Of a DNA stretch of 64,000 nt, positions 51,770 to 60,929 are shown in pieces. The notes under the pieces were generated by a model. The model was not told where the DNA came from, searched no databases, and saw nothing but the letters and a program-made list of their open reading frames with translations. Both the position numbers and the translations under genes were made by a program. Origin of the DNA: Arthrobacter mangrovi (lineage in GTDB: Bacteria > Actinomycetota > Actinomycetes > Actinomycetales > Micrococcaceae); contig NZ_BRVS01000013.1 of NCBI RefSeq assembly GCF_026011795.1, positions 57,796 through 121,795 on the forward strand, in the 5' to 3' direction. Position 1 is the first letter of the stretch. Each line of letters starts with the position of its first letter.

Positions 51770-52873
51770 ATGGCATATCTCGAGCGGACTCCCGCCCGGC
51801 CGGCACCGGTCCGGCTGGCCCTCATCGGCTCCGGCTGGATCGGGGCTTTCCATGCCGAAAGCGCGGCGACCCGGATCGCCGGTACCCGCGTTGAGGCCAT
51901 CGCGGATCCGGCCCTCGACGCCGCGGCGGTCCTCGCCGACCGGCTCGGAGTGGCCAAGGTGACCGCGGATGCCGCCGACCTCTGGAGCGATCCGGACGTC
52001 GACGGCGTCATCATCGCCGCGCCCGCCCGCTTCCACTCGTCCCTGATCGCCCAGGCGGCCGCCGCCGGGAAGCACGTCTTCTGCGAGAAGCCGGCGGCAA
52101 GGACCGTGGAAGAACTTGACGGCGCCCTCGCCGCAGTGGAATCCGCCGGCGTCGAACTCCAAATCGGTTTCAACCGCCGCTTCGCCGCCGACTTCGCCTC
52201 CGCCAAGCGCAAGGTGGAGGCCGGCACCATCGGCGAACCGCGGCTGCTGCGTTCGCTGACCCGCGATCCCGGAACCGCCGAGGGGATCCCGAATGCGGGC
52301 CGGATCCCGGCCGGAACGATCTTCCTCGAAACCCTGATCCACGATTTCGACACCCTGAACTGGTTCAACCACGGCGCCCTGCCGGAGCAGGTCCACGTCA
52401 TGGCGGACGCGCTGGTCGAGCCCGGGCTGAAGGACCAAGGCTTCCTCGACACCGCCGTCGCCACGATCCGGTACAGCAACGGCGCGATCGCCGTCGCCGA
52501 AGCGAACTTCAGCGCGCTCTACGGCTACGACGTCCGGGGCGAGGTCTTCGGCTCGGCCGGCATGGTCACCGCAGGATCGCTGCAGGAGACGGCTGCCACC
52601 GCCTATACCGGGCAGGGCTTCAGCGGCGATACGCCCCGGCTCAACGTGGAGCTCTTCCACGACGCCTATACCGCCGAGCTCGCCCATTTCGCCGAACTGG
52701 TCCGCAGCCGCCGCGACGGCACGCCGCGCCCGCCCGCCGCCGCGCCCGGGGGCGCCGATGCGCGGGCGGCCCTCGCCGTCGCCCTGGCCTGCATCAAGTC
52801 GGTGGAAACCGGCGGCACGGTCAACATCAGCGACGTTGCCGCCCTCTCGTCCTCCCCGGCGGCCGCCCGATGA
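51770..52873 (+). CDS. Gfo/Idh/MocA oxidoreductase (inositol dehydrogenase-like) 1
   Basis: A 367-residue NAD(P)-dependent dehydrogenase. LALIGSGWIGAFHAE is the Rossmann motif, FCEKPAA carries the EKP catalytic-site Lys, and GTIFLETLIHDFDTLNW has the active-site Asp/His pair. It oxidises a cyclic polyol such as inositol, or a related sugar. Start ATG 51770 follows GAGGAGACAA. It is the first gene of a two-gene operon under the LacI operators, overlapping the isomerase gene by 4 bases. Confidence 0.9.
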   Translation: MAYLERTPARPAPVRLALIGSGWIGAFHAESAATRIAGTRVEAIADPALDAAAVLADRLGVAKVTADAADLWSDPDVDGVIIAAPARFHSSLIAQAAAAGKHVFCEKPAARTVEELDGALAAVESAGVELQIGFNRRFAADFASAKRKVEAGTIGEPRLLRSLTRDPGTAEGIPNAGRIPAGTIFLETLIHDFDTLNWFNHGALPEQVHVMADALVEPGLKDQGFLDTAVATIRYSNGAIAVAEANFSALYGYDVRGEVFGSAGMVTAGSLQETAATAYTGQGFSGDTPRLNVELFHDAYTAELAHFAELVRSRRDGTPRPPAAAPGGADARAALAVALACIKSVETGGTVNISDVAALSSSPAAAR

Positions 52874-53664
52874 GCGCCCCGCAGGGCGGCGTCCGCCTGG
52901 CGGTCTGCGCGGAGATGGTCTACCTGGACCTGCCCATCGAAGAGCGGGTCCGCCGCATCGCCAACCGCGGCTTCGACGTCGAACTCTGGGACACCCGGCG
53001 GCACGACACCGGCAAGCTCGCCGCCACGGGAGCCACGTTCTCCTCGATGACCGGCTATTCCGCCGGCAGCGTGATCGATCCGGACTCGGCCGCCGACGTC
53101 CTGCGGACCGCCGCCGAGCTCATCCCGACGGCGCTTGAGCTCGGCGTGAGCCGCATGGTGGTCCACCCGGCCGAGCTGATCGACGGGCAGGCCGCGCGTC
53201 CGGCCTACCGCTCCGACGGCCGGATGTGGCTCACCGGCCTGAGGACCCTCGAGAAGCTCGGAGCGCTCGGCGAGCAGCACGGCATCAGCTTCGTCCTGGA
53301 GAACCTCAACACGATCGTGGACCATCCGGGCATCCCGCTGGCCCGGGCCAAGGACACGCTGGACCTCGTCGAGGGCGCCGGGCATCCCAACGTCAAGATG
53401 ATGCTGGACCTCTACCACGCACAGATCGGCGAGGGGAACCTGATCGAACTGCTGCGGCGGGCACAGCCGCACATCGGCGAAATCCAGGTGGCAGACGTGC
53501 CCGGCCGGTGCGAGCCGGGCACCGGGGAGATCAACTATCCGGCGGTGGCGCGCGCCCTGGCGGACATCGGCTACGAGGGCACCGTTGGCCTGGAGGCCTG
53601 GGCGGAATCGGACAGCGATCTGGCCCTGGACCGCTTCCGGGCGGCCTTCACCGTCGAGGACTGA
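52870..53664 (+). CDS. TIM-barrel sugar isomerase/epimerase (hydroxypyruvate-isomerase-like)
   Basis: A 264-residue AP-endonuclease-2-type TIM barrel. The metal-binding residues lie in FVLENLNT (Glu), MMLDLYHAQI (Asp, His), QVADVPGR and GLEAWAE (Glu). Relatives are hydroxypyruvate isomerase (Hyi) and inosose isomerase (IolI). The overlap with an inositol-dehydrogenase-like gene fits isomerisation of an inosose or a keto-sugar. It converges on the next dehydrogenase gene with a 4-base gap. Confidence 0.87.
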   Translation: MSAPQGGVRLAVCAEMVYLDLPIEERVRRIANRGFDVELWDTRRHDTGKLAATGATFSSMTGYSAGSVIDPDSAADVLRTAAELIPTALELGVSRMVVHPAELIDGQAARPAYRSDGRMWLTGLRTLEKLGALGEQHGISFVLENLNTIVDHPGIPLARAKDTLDLVEGAGHPNVKMMLDLYHAQIGEGNLIELLRRAQPHIGEIQVADVPGRCEPGTGEINYPAVARALADIGYEGTVGLEAWAESDSDLALDRFRAAFTVED

Positions 53665-53668
53665 GGGT

Positions 53669-54691
53669 TCAGGCCTCGACTTTGACCGGTACGCCGGTCT
53701 CGAGGGAGAGCTGGGCCGCGTCGGCAACCTTCGACGCGGCTACGGCGTCTTCGGGGGTGCACGGGTTTTCGCGCTGCCCCTGGACCAGTTCGAGGAAGGC
53801 CAGCATTTCGGCCCGGTACGCCGCCTCGAACCGCTCGGCGAAGGTGCGGTGCGGCTCCCCCTGCGGGAAACCGGTGTCCGGCTCGGTGGACCGCAGGGCG
53901 GTTCGGTCGTCCAGCCCCACCATGACCGAGGCCTTCGAGCCCTGGATTTCCAGCCGCACGTCGTGGCCCGCACCGTTGTACCGGGTGGCCGAAACCGTCC
54001 CCACCGTGCCGTCGTCGAGGGTAACGACGGCGAGGGCCGTGTCCACGTCGCCGACCTGGCCGATCGCGGGGTCGCCGTTGTTGGAGCCGCGCGCGTAGAC
54101 CTCCACGATCTCCCTGCCGGTCAGCCAGCGCAGGATATCGAAGTCGTGCACCGAGCAGTCGCGAAAGAGCCCGCCCGAGGTCGCCAGGAATTCGACCGGC
54201 GGCGGGAACATGTCCCCGGTGACGGCGCGGAGGGAATGGATCCAGCCCAGCTCCCCCGCCTGGTACCGGCGCCTGGCTTCCAGGTAGCCGGTGTCGAAGC
54301 GGCGCTGATGCCCGATCTGGACCACGCCGCCGTGCGCGCGGACATGGTCCAGGACGGGCAGCGAGTCGGCCACGTTCCCGGCGACGGGCTTTTCGCAGAA
54401 AACCGGCACGCCGGCGTCGACCCCGGCCAGGATCAGCTCCGGGTGCGTGGCGGTGCCGGTGGCGACCACCAGGCCGTCGATCCCGCCGTCCAGCATCACG
54501 TCCGCCGACGGTACGGCCTCGGCCCCTAGGTTCTCGGCCACGGAGCGGGCATAGTCGGCGGCCACGTCAGTGACGAGCAGGCGCAGGTGGACCCCGCGTT
54601 CCGCCAGCACGGGGCGCAGGCCCATGATGTTGTTCGCGTGCATGCTGCCGATCCGGCCGACGCCGGCCAGCCCGAGGGTCAGGTGCTTCAT
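53669..54691 (-). CDS. Gfo/Idh/MocA oxidoreductase (inositol 2-dehydrogenase-like) 2
   Basis: A 340-residue dehydrogenase: GLAGVGRIGSMHA (Rossmann), FCEKPVAG (catalytic Lys), LFRDCSVHDFDILRW (active-site Asp/His). This copy is the closest of the four to the classical IolG pattern. It is the last gene of a leftward operon SBP - permease - ATPase - dehydrogenase - dehydrogenase - this gene. Confidence 0.88.
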   Translation of the reverse strand: MKHLTLGLAGVGRIGSMHANNIMGLRPVLAERGVHLRLLVTDVAADYARSVAENLGAEAVPSADVMLDGGIDGLVVATGTATHPELILAGVDAGVPVFCEKPVAGNVADSLPVLDHVRAHGGVVQIGHQRRFDTGYLEARRRYQAGELGWIHSLRAVTGDMFPPPVEFLATSGGLFRDCSVHDFDILRWLTGREIVEVYARGSNNGDPAIGQVGDVDTALAVVTLDDGTVGTVSATRYNGAGHDVRLEIQGSKASVMVGLDDRTALRSTEPDTGFPQGEPHRTFAERFEAAYRAEMLAFLELVQGQRENPCTPEDAVAASKVADAAQLSLETGVPVKVEA

Positions 54692-54699
54692 GGTTTCCT

Positions 54700-55803
54700 T
54701 TACTGGTTGGGCAGGTTTACGGCCGGAGCCGGTGCTTCATCCGGGAAGCGGATCCCGAGCTGCCGGCGCAGCTCGTCGGCCAGCCTCAGGAACCGGATCG
54801 AGTCGGCCATCGGCCGCTCCTCGACCTCCCGCCGTCCGGCCGCGATGGCACGGGCCACGGCGGCCGCCTGGTAGTGCAGCCCTTCGAGGTGGCCGCCGGA
54901 TTCGCCGCCGTAGCGCAGCTCGCCGCCGTCGTGGCTCTTCACGGTGAAGCCGCCGGGAAAATTGAATGGCCCGTCAATGGTCAACGTGGCCCGGGTCCCG
55001 ACGACGGTGGCCGCGGTCGGGGTAAAGCCGTACAGGTTCGTGTTGGTCACGGCGTGAGCCCCGCCCGGGAACTGCATCACCGCCGAGATCTGCCCGTTCA
55101 CGCCCTCCGGGTGCGGGGTCCCCAGGGCGCAGACCCGCTCCGGGTCCCCGAGCAGCGCCGTGATAAACGCGAGCGGATAGGTGCCGAGGTCCAGCAGCGG
55201 CCCGCCGGCGAGGTCGGCGTCGAAAATCCGGTGCCCGGGCTCGAAGTGCTCGCCGTACTCCGCCATCACGGAGACCACCTGCCCCAGGTGGCCTCCGTCC
55301 AGCAGCTGCCGCACGACGTCGAACTTTGGCAGGAAAAACGTCCACAGGGCCTCCGCGGCGAGCAGCCCCCGGGCCTGGGCCAGCGCGGTGATCTCTTCGG
55401 CCTGGCCGGCGTTGATGCCGATGGGCTTCTCCACCAGCACGTGCTTGCCGGCGTCCAGCGCCTCCAGAGCCACCCGGTGATGGTGGTTGTGCGGGGTGGC
55501 CACGTAGACGATGTCGACGTCCGGCGCCTCCGCGAGTTCACGGTAGCTGCCGTAGGCCGCCGGGATGCCGAAGCGCGCCGCGAACCCGGCGGAACGATCC
55601 AGCGACCGGGAGCCCACCGCCGCCAGCTCCTGCCGAGTGTGCTGCTGCAGCGAGGCCGCGAACCGCTCGGCGATCCAGCCGGGGCCGGCGATTCCCCAGC
55701 GCAGCGGCGGCGCCTCGCGCGGGTCGGGCACCCGGCTTACGGGCAGGCGGCCAGGCAGCCGGTCGTGCACCGCGTCGGGCCGGGCGTTGTCCGCGGCGCT
55801 CAT
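54700..55803 (-). CDS. Gfo/Idh/MocA oxidoreductase 3 (trans-dihydrodiol-dehydrogenase-like)
   Basis: A 367-residue dehydrogenase with about 35 extra N-terminal residues before WGIAGPGWIAERF. The EKP motif is LVEKPIGI and the active-site region GGPLLDLGTYPLAF, which has Asp but Tyr where the inositol enzymes carry His, as in dimeric dihydrodiol/xylose dehydrogenase relatives. So its substrate probably differs from its neighbours. ATG 55803 overlaps the previous stop; the gap to the next gene is 8 bases. Confidence 0.85.
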   Translation of the reverse strand: MSAADNARPDAVHDRLPGRLPVSRVPDPREAPPLRWGIAGPGWIAERFAASLQQHTRQELAAVGSRSLDRSAGFAARFGIPAAYGSYRELAEAPDVDIVYVATPHNHHHRVALEALDAGKHVLVEKPIGINAGQAEEITALAQARGLLAAEALWTFFLPKFDVVRQLLDGGHLGQVVSVMAEYGEHFEPGHRIFDADLAGGPLLDLGTYPLAFITALLGDPERVCALGTPHPEGVNGQISAVMQFPGGAHAVTNTNLYGFTPTAATVVGTRATLTIDGPFNFPGGFTVKSHDGGELRYGGESGGHLEGLHYQAAAVARAIAAGRREVEERPMADSIRFLRLADELRRQLGIRFPDEAPAPAVNLPNQ

Positions 55804-56804
55804 AGAGCGGCGACCGGGGTGAAGGCGCCGCCGTCGTGCATCGAGCGCACCATCGCGTCCGCGGCGAGCGTGGCGCGCAGCCCGTCCTCCGCCGTGGCCA
55901 ATGACGACGGCGTTCCCTCCAGCAGGTGCCGGACCCAGGCCTGCAGCTCGCGCCGGTAGGCCTCGGCAAAACGCGGCCGCCAGTCCGCCGGGTACTCCAC
56001 GTAGTTCTTCCTCTCCAGGTTGTACGCCGCAACGGCGGGTTCCACGACCCGGGCCGTCCCGCGTTCGCCGACCACCTCGCACTGGGTGGAGTAGCCGTGT
56101 CCGGCGTTGAGGAACAGTTCCAGCGTGGCCAGCACGCCGGAGCGGAGCCGGACCATCATGAAGGCCGGGTCCTGCAGGCCCGGGGCGGCCTCGGAGGAAG
56201 CGAGGACGCCGGGCACCCAGGACACCTCGGCGATCGGGCTGTCCAGCAGCCAGGGAAACACGTCCAGCTCATGGATCGCGGAATTCGTGACGGCGGATTC
56301 GCTGGTCGCGCCGGGGGCGGCGGAGACATTGCGGCTGATGCCGTGCAGCAGCAGCGCCCGCCCGAGCCCGCCCTCGGCCAGGGCCTGCCGCAGTTCCACA
56401 TGGCCGGGGTCGAAGCGGCGCATGAAGCCCACGCTGACCAGGGAGACGCCGCGTTCGTCGCGCACCGCGCGCTCGGCGTCGACGATCCGCCGGGCCTCGT
56501 CCGCCGTCGAGGCCAGCGGCTTCTCGCACAGCACGGGCTTGCCGGCGTCCAGGCAGGCCTGCACCAGCTCCGGATGGGTCGAATCGTGGGAGGCGATCAC
56601 CACCGCGTCCACGCCGTCGTCGTGGATGAGCTCCAGCGGGTCCGTTACGGCCCGCGCGCCCAGGGCCGATGCCGCGGCCTTGGCACGTTCGCCGTCGATA
56701 TCCGCCACGCACGCCAGCGTGCTGCCGCCGATGTTCCTGGCCAGGTTCTCCGCGTGGTCGGCACCCATGATTCCAGCGCCCACCACTCCCGTCCGAATGG
56801 TCAC
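55800..56804 (-). CDS. Gfo/Idh/MocA oxidoreductase (inositol dehydrogenase-like) 4
   Basis: A 334-residue dehydrogenase: GVVGAGIMGADHAE (Rossmann), LCEKPLAS (catalytic Lys), SAIHELDVFPWL (active-site His/Asp). It lies between the transporter ATPase gene (30-base gap) and dehydrogenase 3 (ATGA overlap), so it is part of the uptake operon and should act on the imported sugar or inositol. Confidence 0.88.
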   Translation of the reverse strand: MTIRTGVVGAGIMGADHAENLARNIGGSTLACVADIDGERAKAAASALGARAVTDPLELIHDDGVDAVVIASHDSTHPELVQACLDAGKPVLCEKPLASTADEARRIVDAERAVRDERGVSLVSVGFMRRFDPGHVELRQALAEGGLGRALLLHGISRNVSAAPGATSESAVTNSAIHELDVFPWLLDSPIAEVSWVPGVLASSEAAPGLQDPAFMMVRLRSGVLATLELFLNAGHGYSTQCEVVGERGTARVVEPAVAAYNLERKNYVEYPADWRPRFAEAYRRELQAWVRHLLEGTPSSLATAEDGLRATLAADAMVRSMHDGGAFTPVAAL

Positions 56805-56834
56805 ATGCCCTCCCTTGCTTGTTCCGCCGGCGGC

Positions 56835-57749
56835 CTAGGCGCGCCGGGATTCCGTAGCTTCGACTTCCGCTTCCACTTCCGCCACGACGTCCTTGTGGCC
56901 GCCCAGGGCCTCCAGCTCGTGGGCCAGCTCCGCCAGTTCCGCGCCGCCGGCCATCTGGGCGGTGAGTTCCTCGAGCGTGATGTCCTTCTTGTTGTAGTAG
57001 CCGATGGACTTGCCGCGCTTCAGCAGCAGGAACCTGTCCCCCACCGGATAGGCGTGGTGCGGGTTGTGCGTAATGAAGATGACGCCGAGGCCGCGGTCGC
57101 GGGCCTGCAGGATGTAGCGCAGCACGACGCCGGACTGCTTCACGCCCAGGGCCGCCGTCGGCTCGTCCAGGATCAGGACCTTGGCGCCGAAGTGCACGGC
57201 GCGGGCGATCGCCACGCACTGGCGTTCACCGCCCGAGAGCTGCCCGATCGGCTGCTCCACGTCGCGCAGGTCGATCCCCATGTCCTGCAGTTCCTTCTTG
57301 GTGATCTGCTTCATCCGCTCGACGTCGAGCCGCTTGAAGGGGCCGACGCCGGTGGTCAGTTCCGAGCCAAGGAAGAAGTTGCGCCAGATCGGCATCAGCG
57401 ACACGACCGCCAGGTCCTGGTAAACAGCGGCGATGCCGGAGTCCAGGGCCTCGCGCGGCGACGACAGCTTGCGGTCCTCGCCGAGGATGGTGAAGGTTCC
57501 CTCGTCGTGCTGGTGCAGGCCGGCGATGATCTTGATCAGCGTCGACTTGCCCGCGCCGTTGTCCCCGAGCACGCAGGTCACGCGTCCGGCGTCGACCGCC
57601 ATGGTGACGTCGCGCAGGGCGATGATGTTGCCGTAATGCTTGCCCACCTTGTCCAGGTTCAGCAGGTGCACGGGGGTGGAGGTCAGCGGGTCGGTTTCAC
57701 CCTGGAGCAGCGTGTCCTGGGTGATCTTCTTGTTGTCCATGGTGGTCAT
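56835..57749 (-). CDS. Sugar ABC transporter ATP-binding protein (FrcA-type)
   Basis: A 304-residue ATPase with a single nucleotide-binding domain: Walker [10 protein letters not shown], signature LSGGERQ, Walker [12 protein letters not shown], switch His in FITHN. Ribose-type importers usually have two fused domains; the single-domain form matches FrcA-type proteins. A Glu-rich tail ([13 protein letters not shown]) ends it. ATG 57749 has AGGAG at nine bases. Paired with the permease gene 20 bases upstream. Confidence 0.9.
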   Translation of the reverse strand: MTTMDNKKITQDTLLQGETDPLTSTPVHLLNLDKVGKHYGNIIALRDVTMAVDAGRVTCVLGDNGAGKSTLIKIIAGLHQHDEGTFTILGEDRKLSSPREALDSGIAAVYQDLAVVSLMPIWRNFFLGSELTTGVGPFKRLDVERMKQITKKELQDMGIDLRDVEQPIGQLSGGERQCVAIARAVHFGAKVLILDEPTAALGVKQSGVVLRYILQARDRGLGVIFITHNPHHAYPVGDRFLLLKRGKSIGYYNKKDITLEELTAQMAGGAELAELAHELEALGGHKDVVAEVEAEVEATESRRA

Positions 57750-57769
57750 TTCCTTCTGCTCCTTGTCCG

Positions 57770-58810
57770 TTACTTCTGCTCGGCCCGGCGCTTGACCACG
57801 AGGTTGACGATCGTGGCCAGCAGGAGCATCAGGCCCAGGAAGAACTTGAACCAGTCCGGGTTCCACTCGGCGTAGACGATGCCTTTGTTGGCCATGCCGA
57901 AGATGAAGGCGCCGATCGCGCCGCCGATTGCGGAGCCGTAGCCGCCGGTCAGGAGGCAGCCGCCGATCACCGCGGCAATGATGTAGAGGAACTCGTTGCC
58001 GATGCCTTCACCGGACTGGACGGTGGCGAAGGCGAAGAGGTTGTGCATGCCGAGCACCCAGGCGCAGAAGCCTACGGCCATGAACAGGCCGATCTTCGTC
58101 TTGACGACCGGTACGCCCACGGCGCGGGCGGCGTTCGAATCGCCGCCGGAAGCGAAGATCCAGTTGCCGACCCGGGTCCGCAGGAGGATCCACGAAGCGA
58201 CTGCGACCATGGCGATCCAGATGAAGACGGTGATCTTCACCTCGACCCCGGCGATGTTGACCGAGGAGGCGAAGATCGCCTTGGCGGAATCGAAACCGTC
58301 CATGTTGGAGATCGACGGCGTGGAGACGCTGCCGCCGATGGCACGGGTCAGGCCGAGGTTCAGGCCGGTCAGCATCAGGAAGGTCGCCAGCGTCACGATG
58401 AAGGACGGGAGCTGGGTCTTGATCAGGATCCAGCCGTTGATGAAGCCGACGCCGAGCGACATGACCAGGGCCAGGGCCACCCCGACCCAGACGTTCATCG
58501 AGAAGTACCAGCTGAAGAGCGACGCCATCAGCGCCGAGCTGATCACCGCGACACCGGTGGAGAGGTCGAATTCGCCGCCGATCATCAGCAGCGAGACGCC
58601 CACGGCCATGATGCCGATGGTCGACGCGCCGTAGAGCACGGTGGCGATGGACGCCGGCTGCAGGAAGACAGGCGCGACGGCGGCGAAGAAGATGAAGAGG
58701 GCGACCGCCCCCACCAGCGCGCCGATTTCCGGGCGGCCCAGGATCTTGCTCAGAGTGCTTTTCTTGCCGACCCGTTCATCGGTCACGGGCGCTGTTGCTG
58801 TCATGGTCAT
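57770..58810 (-). CDS. Sugar ABC transporter permease (RbsC/FrcC family)
   Basis: A 346-residue membrane permease with about nine to ten TM helices and the family segment [18 protein letters not shown] as well as [19 protein letters not shown] near the C-terminus. It forms the channel of the importer with the single-domain ATPase. ATG 58810 follows AAGGAG at some distance; ATG 58804 is an alternative. Second gene of the leftward operon. Confidence 0.92.
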   Translation of the reverse strand: MTMTATAPVTDERVGKKSTLSKILGRPEIGALVGAVALFIFFAAVAPVFLQPASIATVLYGASTIGIMAVGVSLLMIGGEFDLSTGVAVISSALMASLFSWYFSMNVWVGVALALVMSLGVGFINGWILIKTQLPSFIVTLATFLMLTGLNLGLTRAIGGSVSTPSISNMDGFDSAKAIFASSVNIAGVEVKITVFIWIAMVAVASWILLRTRVGNWIFASGGDSNAARAVGVPVVKTKIGLFMAVGFCAWVLGMHNLFAFATVQSGEGIGNEFLYIIAAVIGGCLLTGGYGSAIGGAIGAFIFGMANKGIVYAEWNPDWFKFFLGLMLLLATIVNLVVKRRAEQK

Positions 58811-58872
58811 GTCATTTGCTCCTTGGAGGCCGTGGCGGAGCCGGAACCGGCCCCGCCACGGCTTTCGTCTGT

Positions 58873-59871
58873 TTAGCGGACGCCTTCTTCGGCGAACTGG
58901 AGGACCTGTTCAGCGCTCTTCTGGTCCACGATGGTCGGGCCGGTCAGCACCGGCTGGCCGCCGCCGATCTCGAACCCGCCGCGCTTGTTCAGCCACAGCG
59001 CGTCCACCGCTCCGTAGCCCTGCAGCCACGGCTGCTGGTCGACGGTGAAGAGGATCTCGCCGTCGACGATCTTCTGTGCCAACTCGGCGTTCATGTCGAA
59101 GGACGCGACCTTCGCGTCGCTGCCCGCACCCGAGATGGACTTGAGGATGGTCAGGGTGAAAGGTGCGCCCAGGCCGATCACGACGTCGGCGGCCTTGGTT
59201 GCCTGCAGCTTCGCGGTCACGGTGGACTCGACCTGCGTCATGTCCGTTCCCTGCACGTACAGGACCTCGGTATCCGGCACCTTCGCCTTCACACCCGCGC
59301 ACCGGTTCTCGAGGCCCACGTGGCCCTGCTCCTGGATGACGCAGATGGGGTGCTTGTAGCCCTCCGTGGCGAGCCGGTCGCCGACGGCCTCGCCGGCGAG
59401 CTTCTCGTTGGAGCCGAAGTGCGTGATGGCGCCCAGTTCGGCGGAACGGTCCTCGCCCGCGTTGAGGCTCACCACCGGGATACCGGCATCCTCGGCCTTC
59501 TTGAGCGCCCCGGCCAGCGCGTCGGGCTTGGCCAGGGTGACGGCGATGCCATCGACGCCCTGGTCGATGGCCTGCTCTACCAGCTGCGCCTGCCGGCCGC
59601 CTTCGGGATCGGAGAGGTACTGCAGTTCGACGTTGTCCTTGGCCGACGCCTCTTCCGCACCCTTGCGGACGATGTCCCAGAACGTGTCGCCCGGGGCAGC
59701 ATGCGTGATCAGGGCGACGTTGATGCGCTCGGTGCTGGCGATCGCACCGCCGCCGCCTTCATTGGCCGCTTCCGGCGTACGCCCGCCGGAACTGGAGCAC
59801 GCCGTGAGCGCAAGGGCCGGAACCACGACCGCTGCGGCCGCGAGTTTCCGCCAGGAAAGCTTGTGTGACAC
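58873..59871 (-). CDS. Sugar ABC transporter substrate-binding lipoprotein
   Basis: A 332-residue lipoprotein: lipobox LTAC at about residues 22-25, then a type I periplasmic-binding fold (INVALITHAAPGDTFWDIVRKG; TFGSN region GAITHFGSN; QPWLQGY). It belongs with ribose/inositol-type binding proteins (cluster B). GTG 59871 follows AAAGGAG. First gene of the transport operon, divergent from the GntR gene across 297 bases holding two operator-like sites. Confidence 0.92.
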   Translation of the reverse strand: MSHKLSWRKLAAAAVVVPALALTACSSSGGRTPEAANEGGGGAIASTERINVALITHAAPGDTFWDIVRKGAEEASAKDNVELQYLSDPEGGRQAQLVEQAIDQGVDGIAVTLAKPDALAGALKKAEDAGIPVVSLNAGEDRSAELGAITHFGSNEKLAGEAVGDRLATEGYKHPICVIQEQGHVGLENRCAGVKAKVPDTEVLYVQGTDMTQVESTVTAKLQATKAADVVIGLGAPFTLTILKSISGAGSDAKVASFDMNAELAQKIVDGEILFTVDQQPWLQGYGAVDALWLNKRGGFEIGGGQPVLTGPTIVDQKSAEQVLQFAEEGVR

Positions 59872-60001
59872 GAGAATCTCCTTTGTCTGCGTGGTCCGGC
59901 CTTCCCCGAAGGCCGGGGGCCGCCCGGCTGCAGTTGCCTGCCGCCCGGCTCAGCGCCTTGAACACAAGAATGGGTGACACGCATCACAAAAGTCAATAGA
60001 A

Positions 60002-60011
60002 TGTCAGGACA
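60002..60011. promoter_or_regulatory. Candidate GntR operator, transporter side
   Basis: TGTCAGGACA, an inverted repeat (TGTC/GACA), lies just upstream of a leftward TTGACT (-35-like, 59991-59996) and CATTCT that could be the transporter promoter. A nearly identical site in opposite orientation lies at 60112. Confidence 0.45.
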
Positions 60012-60111
60012 TATTCACATTAGGTCGCCAAGAGCACCGCGCCCGCCGCTCGGAGACAAGCCCGGGACCCGCGGAACCTCTGGACACGGCTGGTACGCTC
60101 GTTGAAAGATT

Positions 60112-60121
60112 TGTCCTGTCA
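60112..60121. promoter_or_regulatory. Candidate GntR operator, regulator side
   Basis: TGTCCTGTCA; its reverse complement TGACAGGACA differs from the other site by one base, and the wider context matches too (ATTGACAGGACAAAT against AATGTCAGGACATAT). It lies 48 bases before the GntR start, in a good place for autoregulation. Confidence 0.45.
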
Positions 60122-60168
60122 ATAGGTCAACGGCGAACGATGAACAGGAAGCAGGTGAACGAGGGATT

Positions 60169-60909
60169 ATGAACACCGAGCTCAACATCCCGATCGACCG
60201 GTCATCCCCGGTCCCCCTCTACCACCAGGTCGTCCAGGGGATTGAAGCGGCGATCCACAGCGGCGCGCTGGAATCCGGTTCCCGCCTCGACAACGAGATC
60301 GAACTCGCCAGCAAGCTGAAGCTCTCCCGGCCCACCATGCGCAAAGCCATGGACGAACTGGTCCGCTCCGGGTTGCTGGTGCGAAAGCGGGGCGTCGGAA
60401 CCCAGGTGGTCTCCAGCCAGGTCCGCCGGCATCTGGAGCTCTCCAGCCTGTTCGATGACCTGAAGCGCACCGGGCAGAAGCCGACCACCGACGTGCTTGA
60501 GTTCCGCCACGGCGCCGCCGACCCGGATATCGCCGCGGCGCTGGACCTGCCCGCGGGCGTGAACGTCTACCACTTCACCCGGCTCCGCTGCGTTGGCGGG
60601 AAGCCGCTCGCGCTCATGGAGAACTGGGTCCGGGACGACATCACGGAGATCACGGAGGACGGGCTGCGGAAGCTGGGCCTCTACCAGATCCTGCGGGACG
60701 CAGGGGTGAACTTCCGCCTGGCCACCCAGCGGATCGGCGCGACCGTCGCGGACAAGCGGCAGGCGGGCCTGCTGGAAACCACTCCGGGCTCCGCGCTGGT
60801 CACCATGGAGCGCACGGCCGTGGATGACGCGGGCCGCAACGTGGAAACCGGACGGCACGTCTACCGCGCCGACTCCTACAGCTTCGAAATGACCCTGGTC
60901 CAGCGCTAA
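60169..60909 (+). CDS. GntR/HutC-family transcriptional regulator
   Basis: A 246-residue regulator with an N-terminal winged helix (PLYHQVVQGIEAAI, then LKLSRPTMRKAMDELVRSGLLVRKRGVGTQV) and a C-terminal UTRA ligand domain (about 90-240). It is upstream of iolB by 20 bases and divergent from the sugar transporter operon, so it probably controls both in response to inositol or a breakdown product. Confidence 0.92.
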   Translation: MNTELNIPIDRSSPVPLYHQVVQGIEAAIHSGALESGSRLDNEIELASKLKLSRPTMRKAMDELVRSGLLVRKRGVGTQVVSSQVRRHLELSSLFDDLKRTGQKPTTDVLEFRHGAADPDIAAALDLPAGVNVYHFTRLRCVGGKPLALMENWVRDDITEITEDGLRKLGLYQILRDAGVNFRLATQRIGATVADKRQAGLLETTPGSALVTMERTAVDDAGRNVETGRHVYRADSYSFEMTLVQR

Positions 60910-60929
60910 ACCAACCGAAAGGCCATTCC

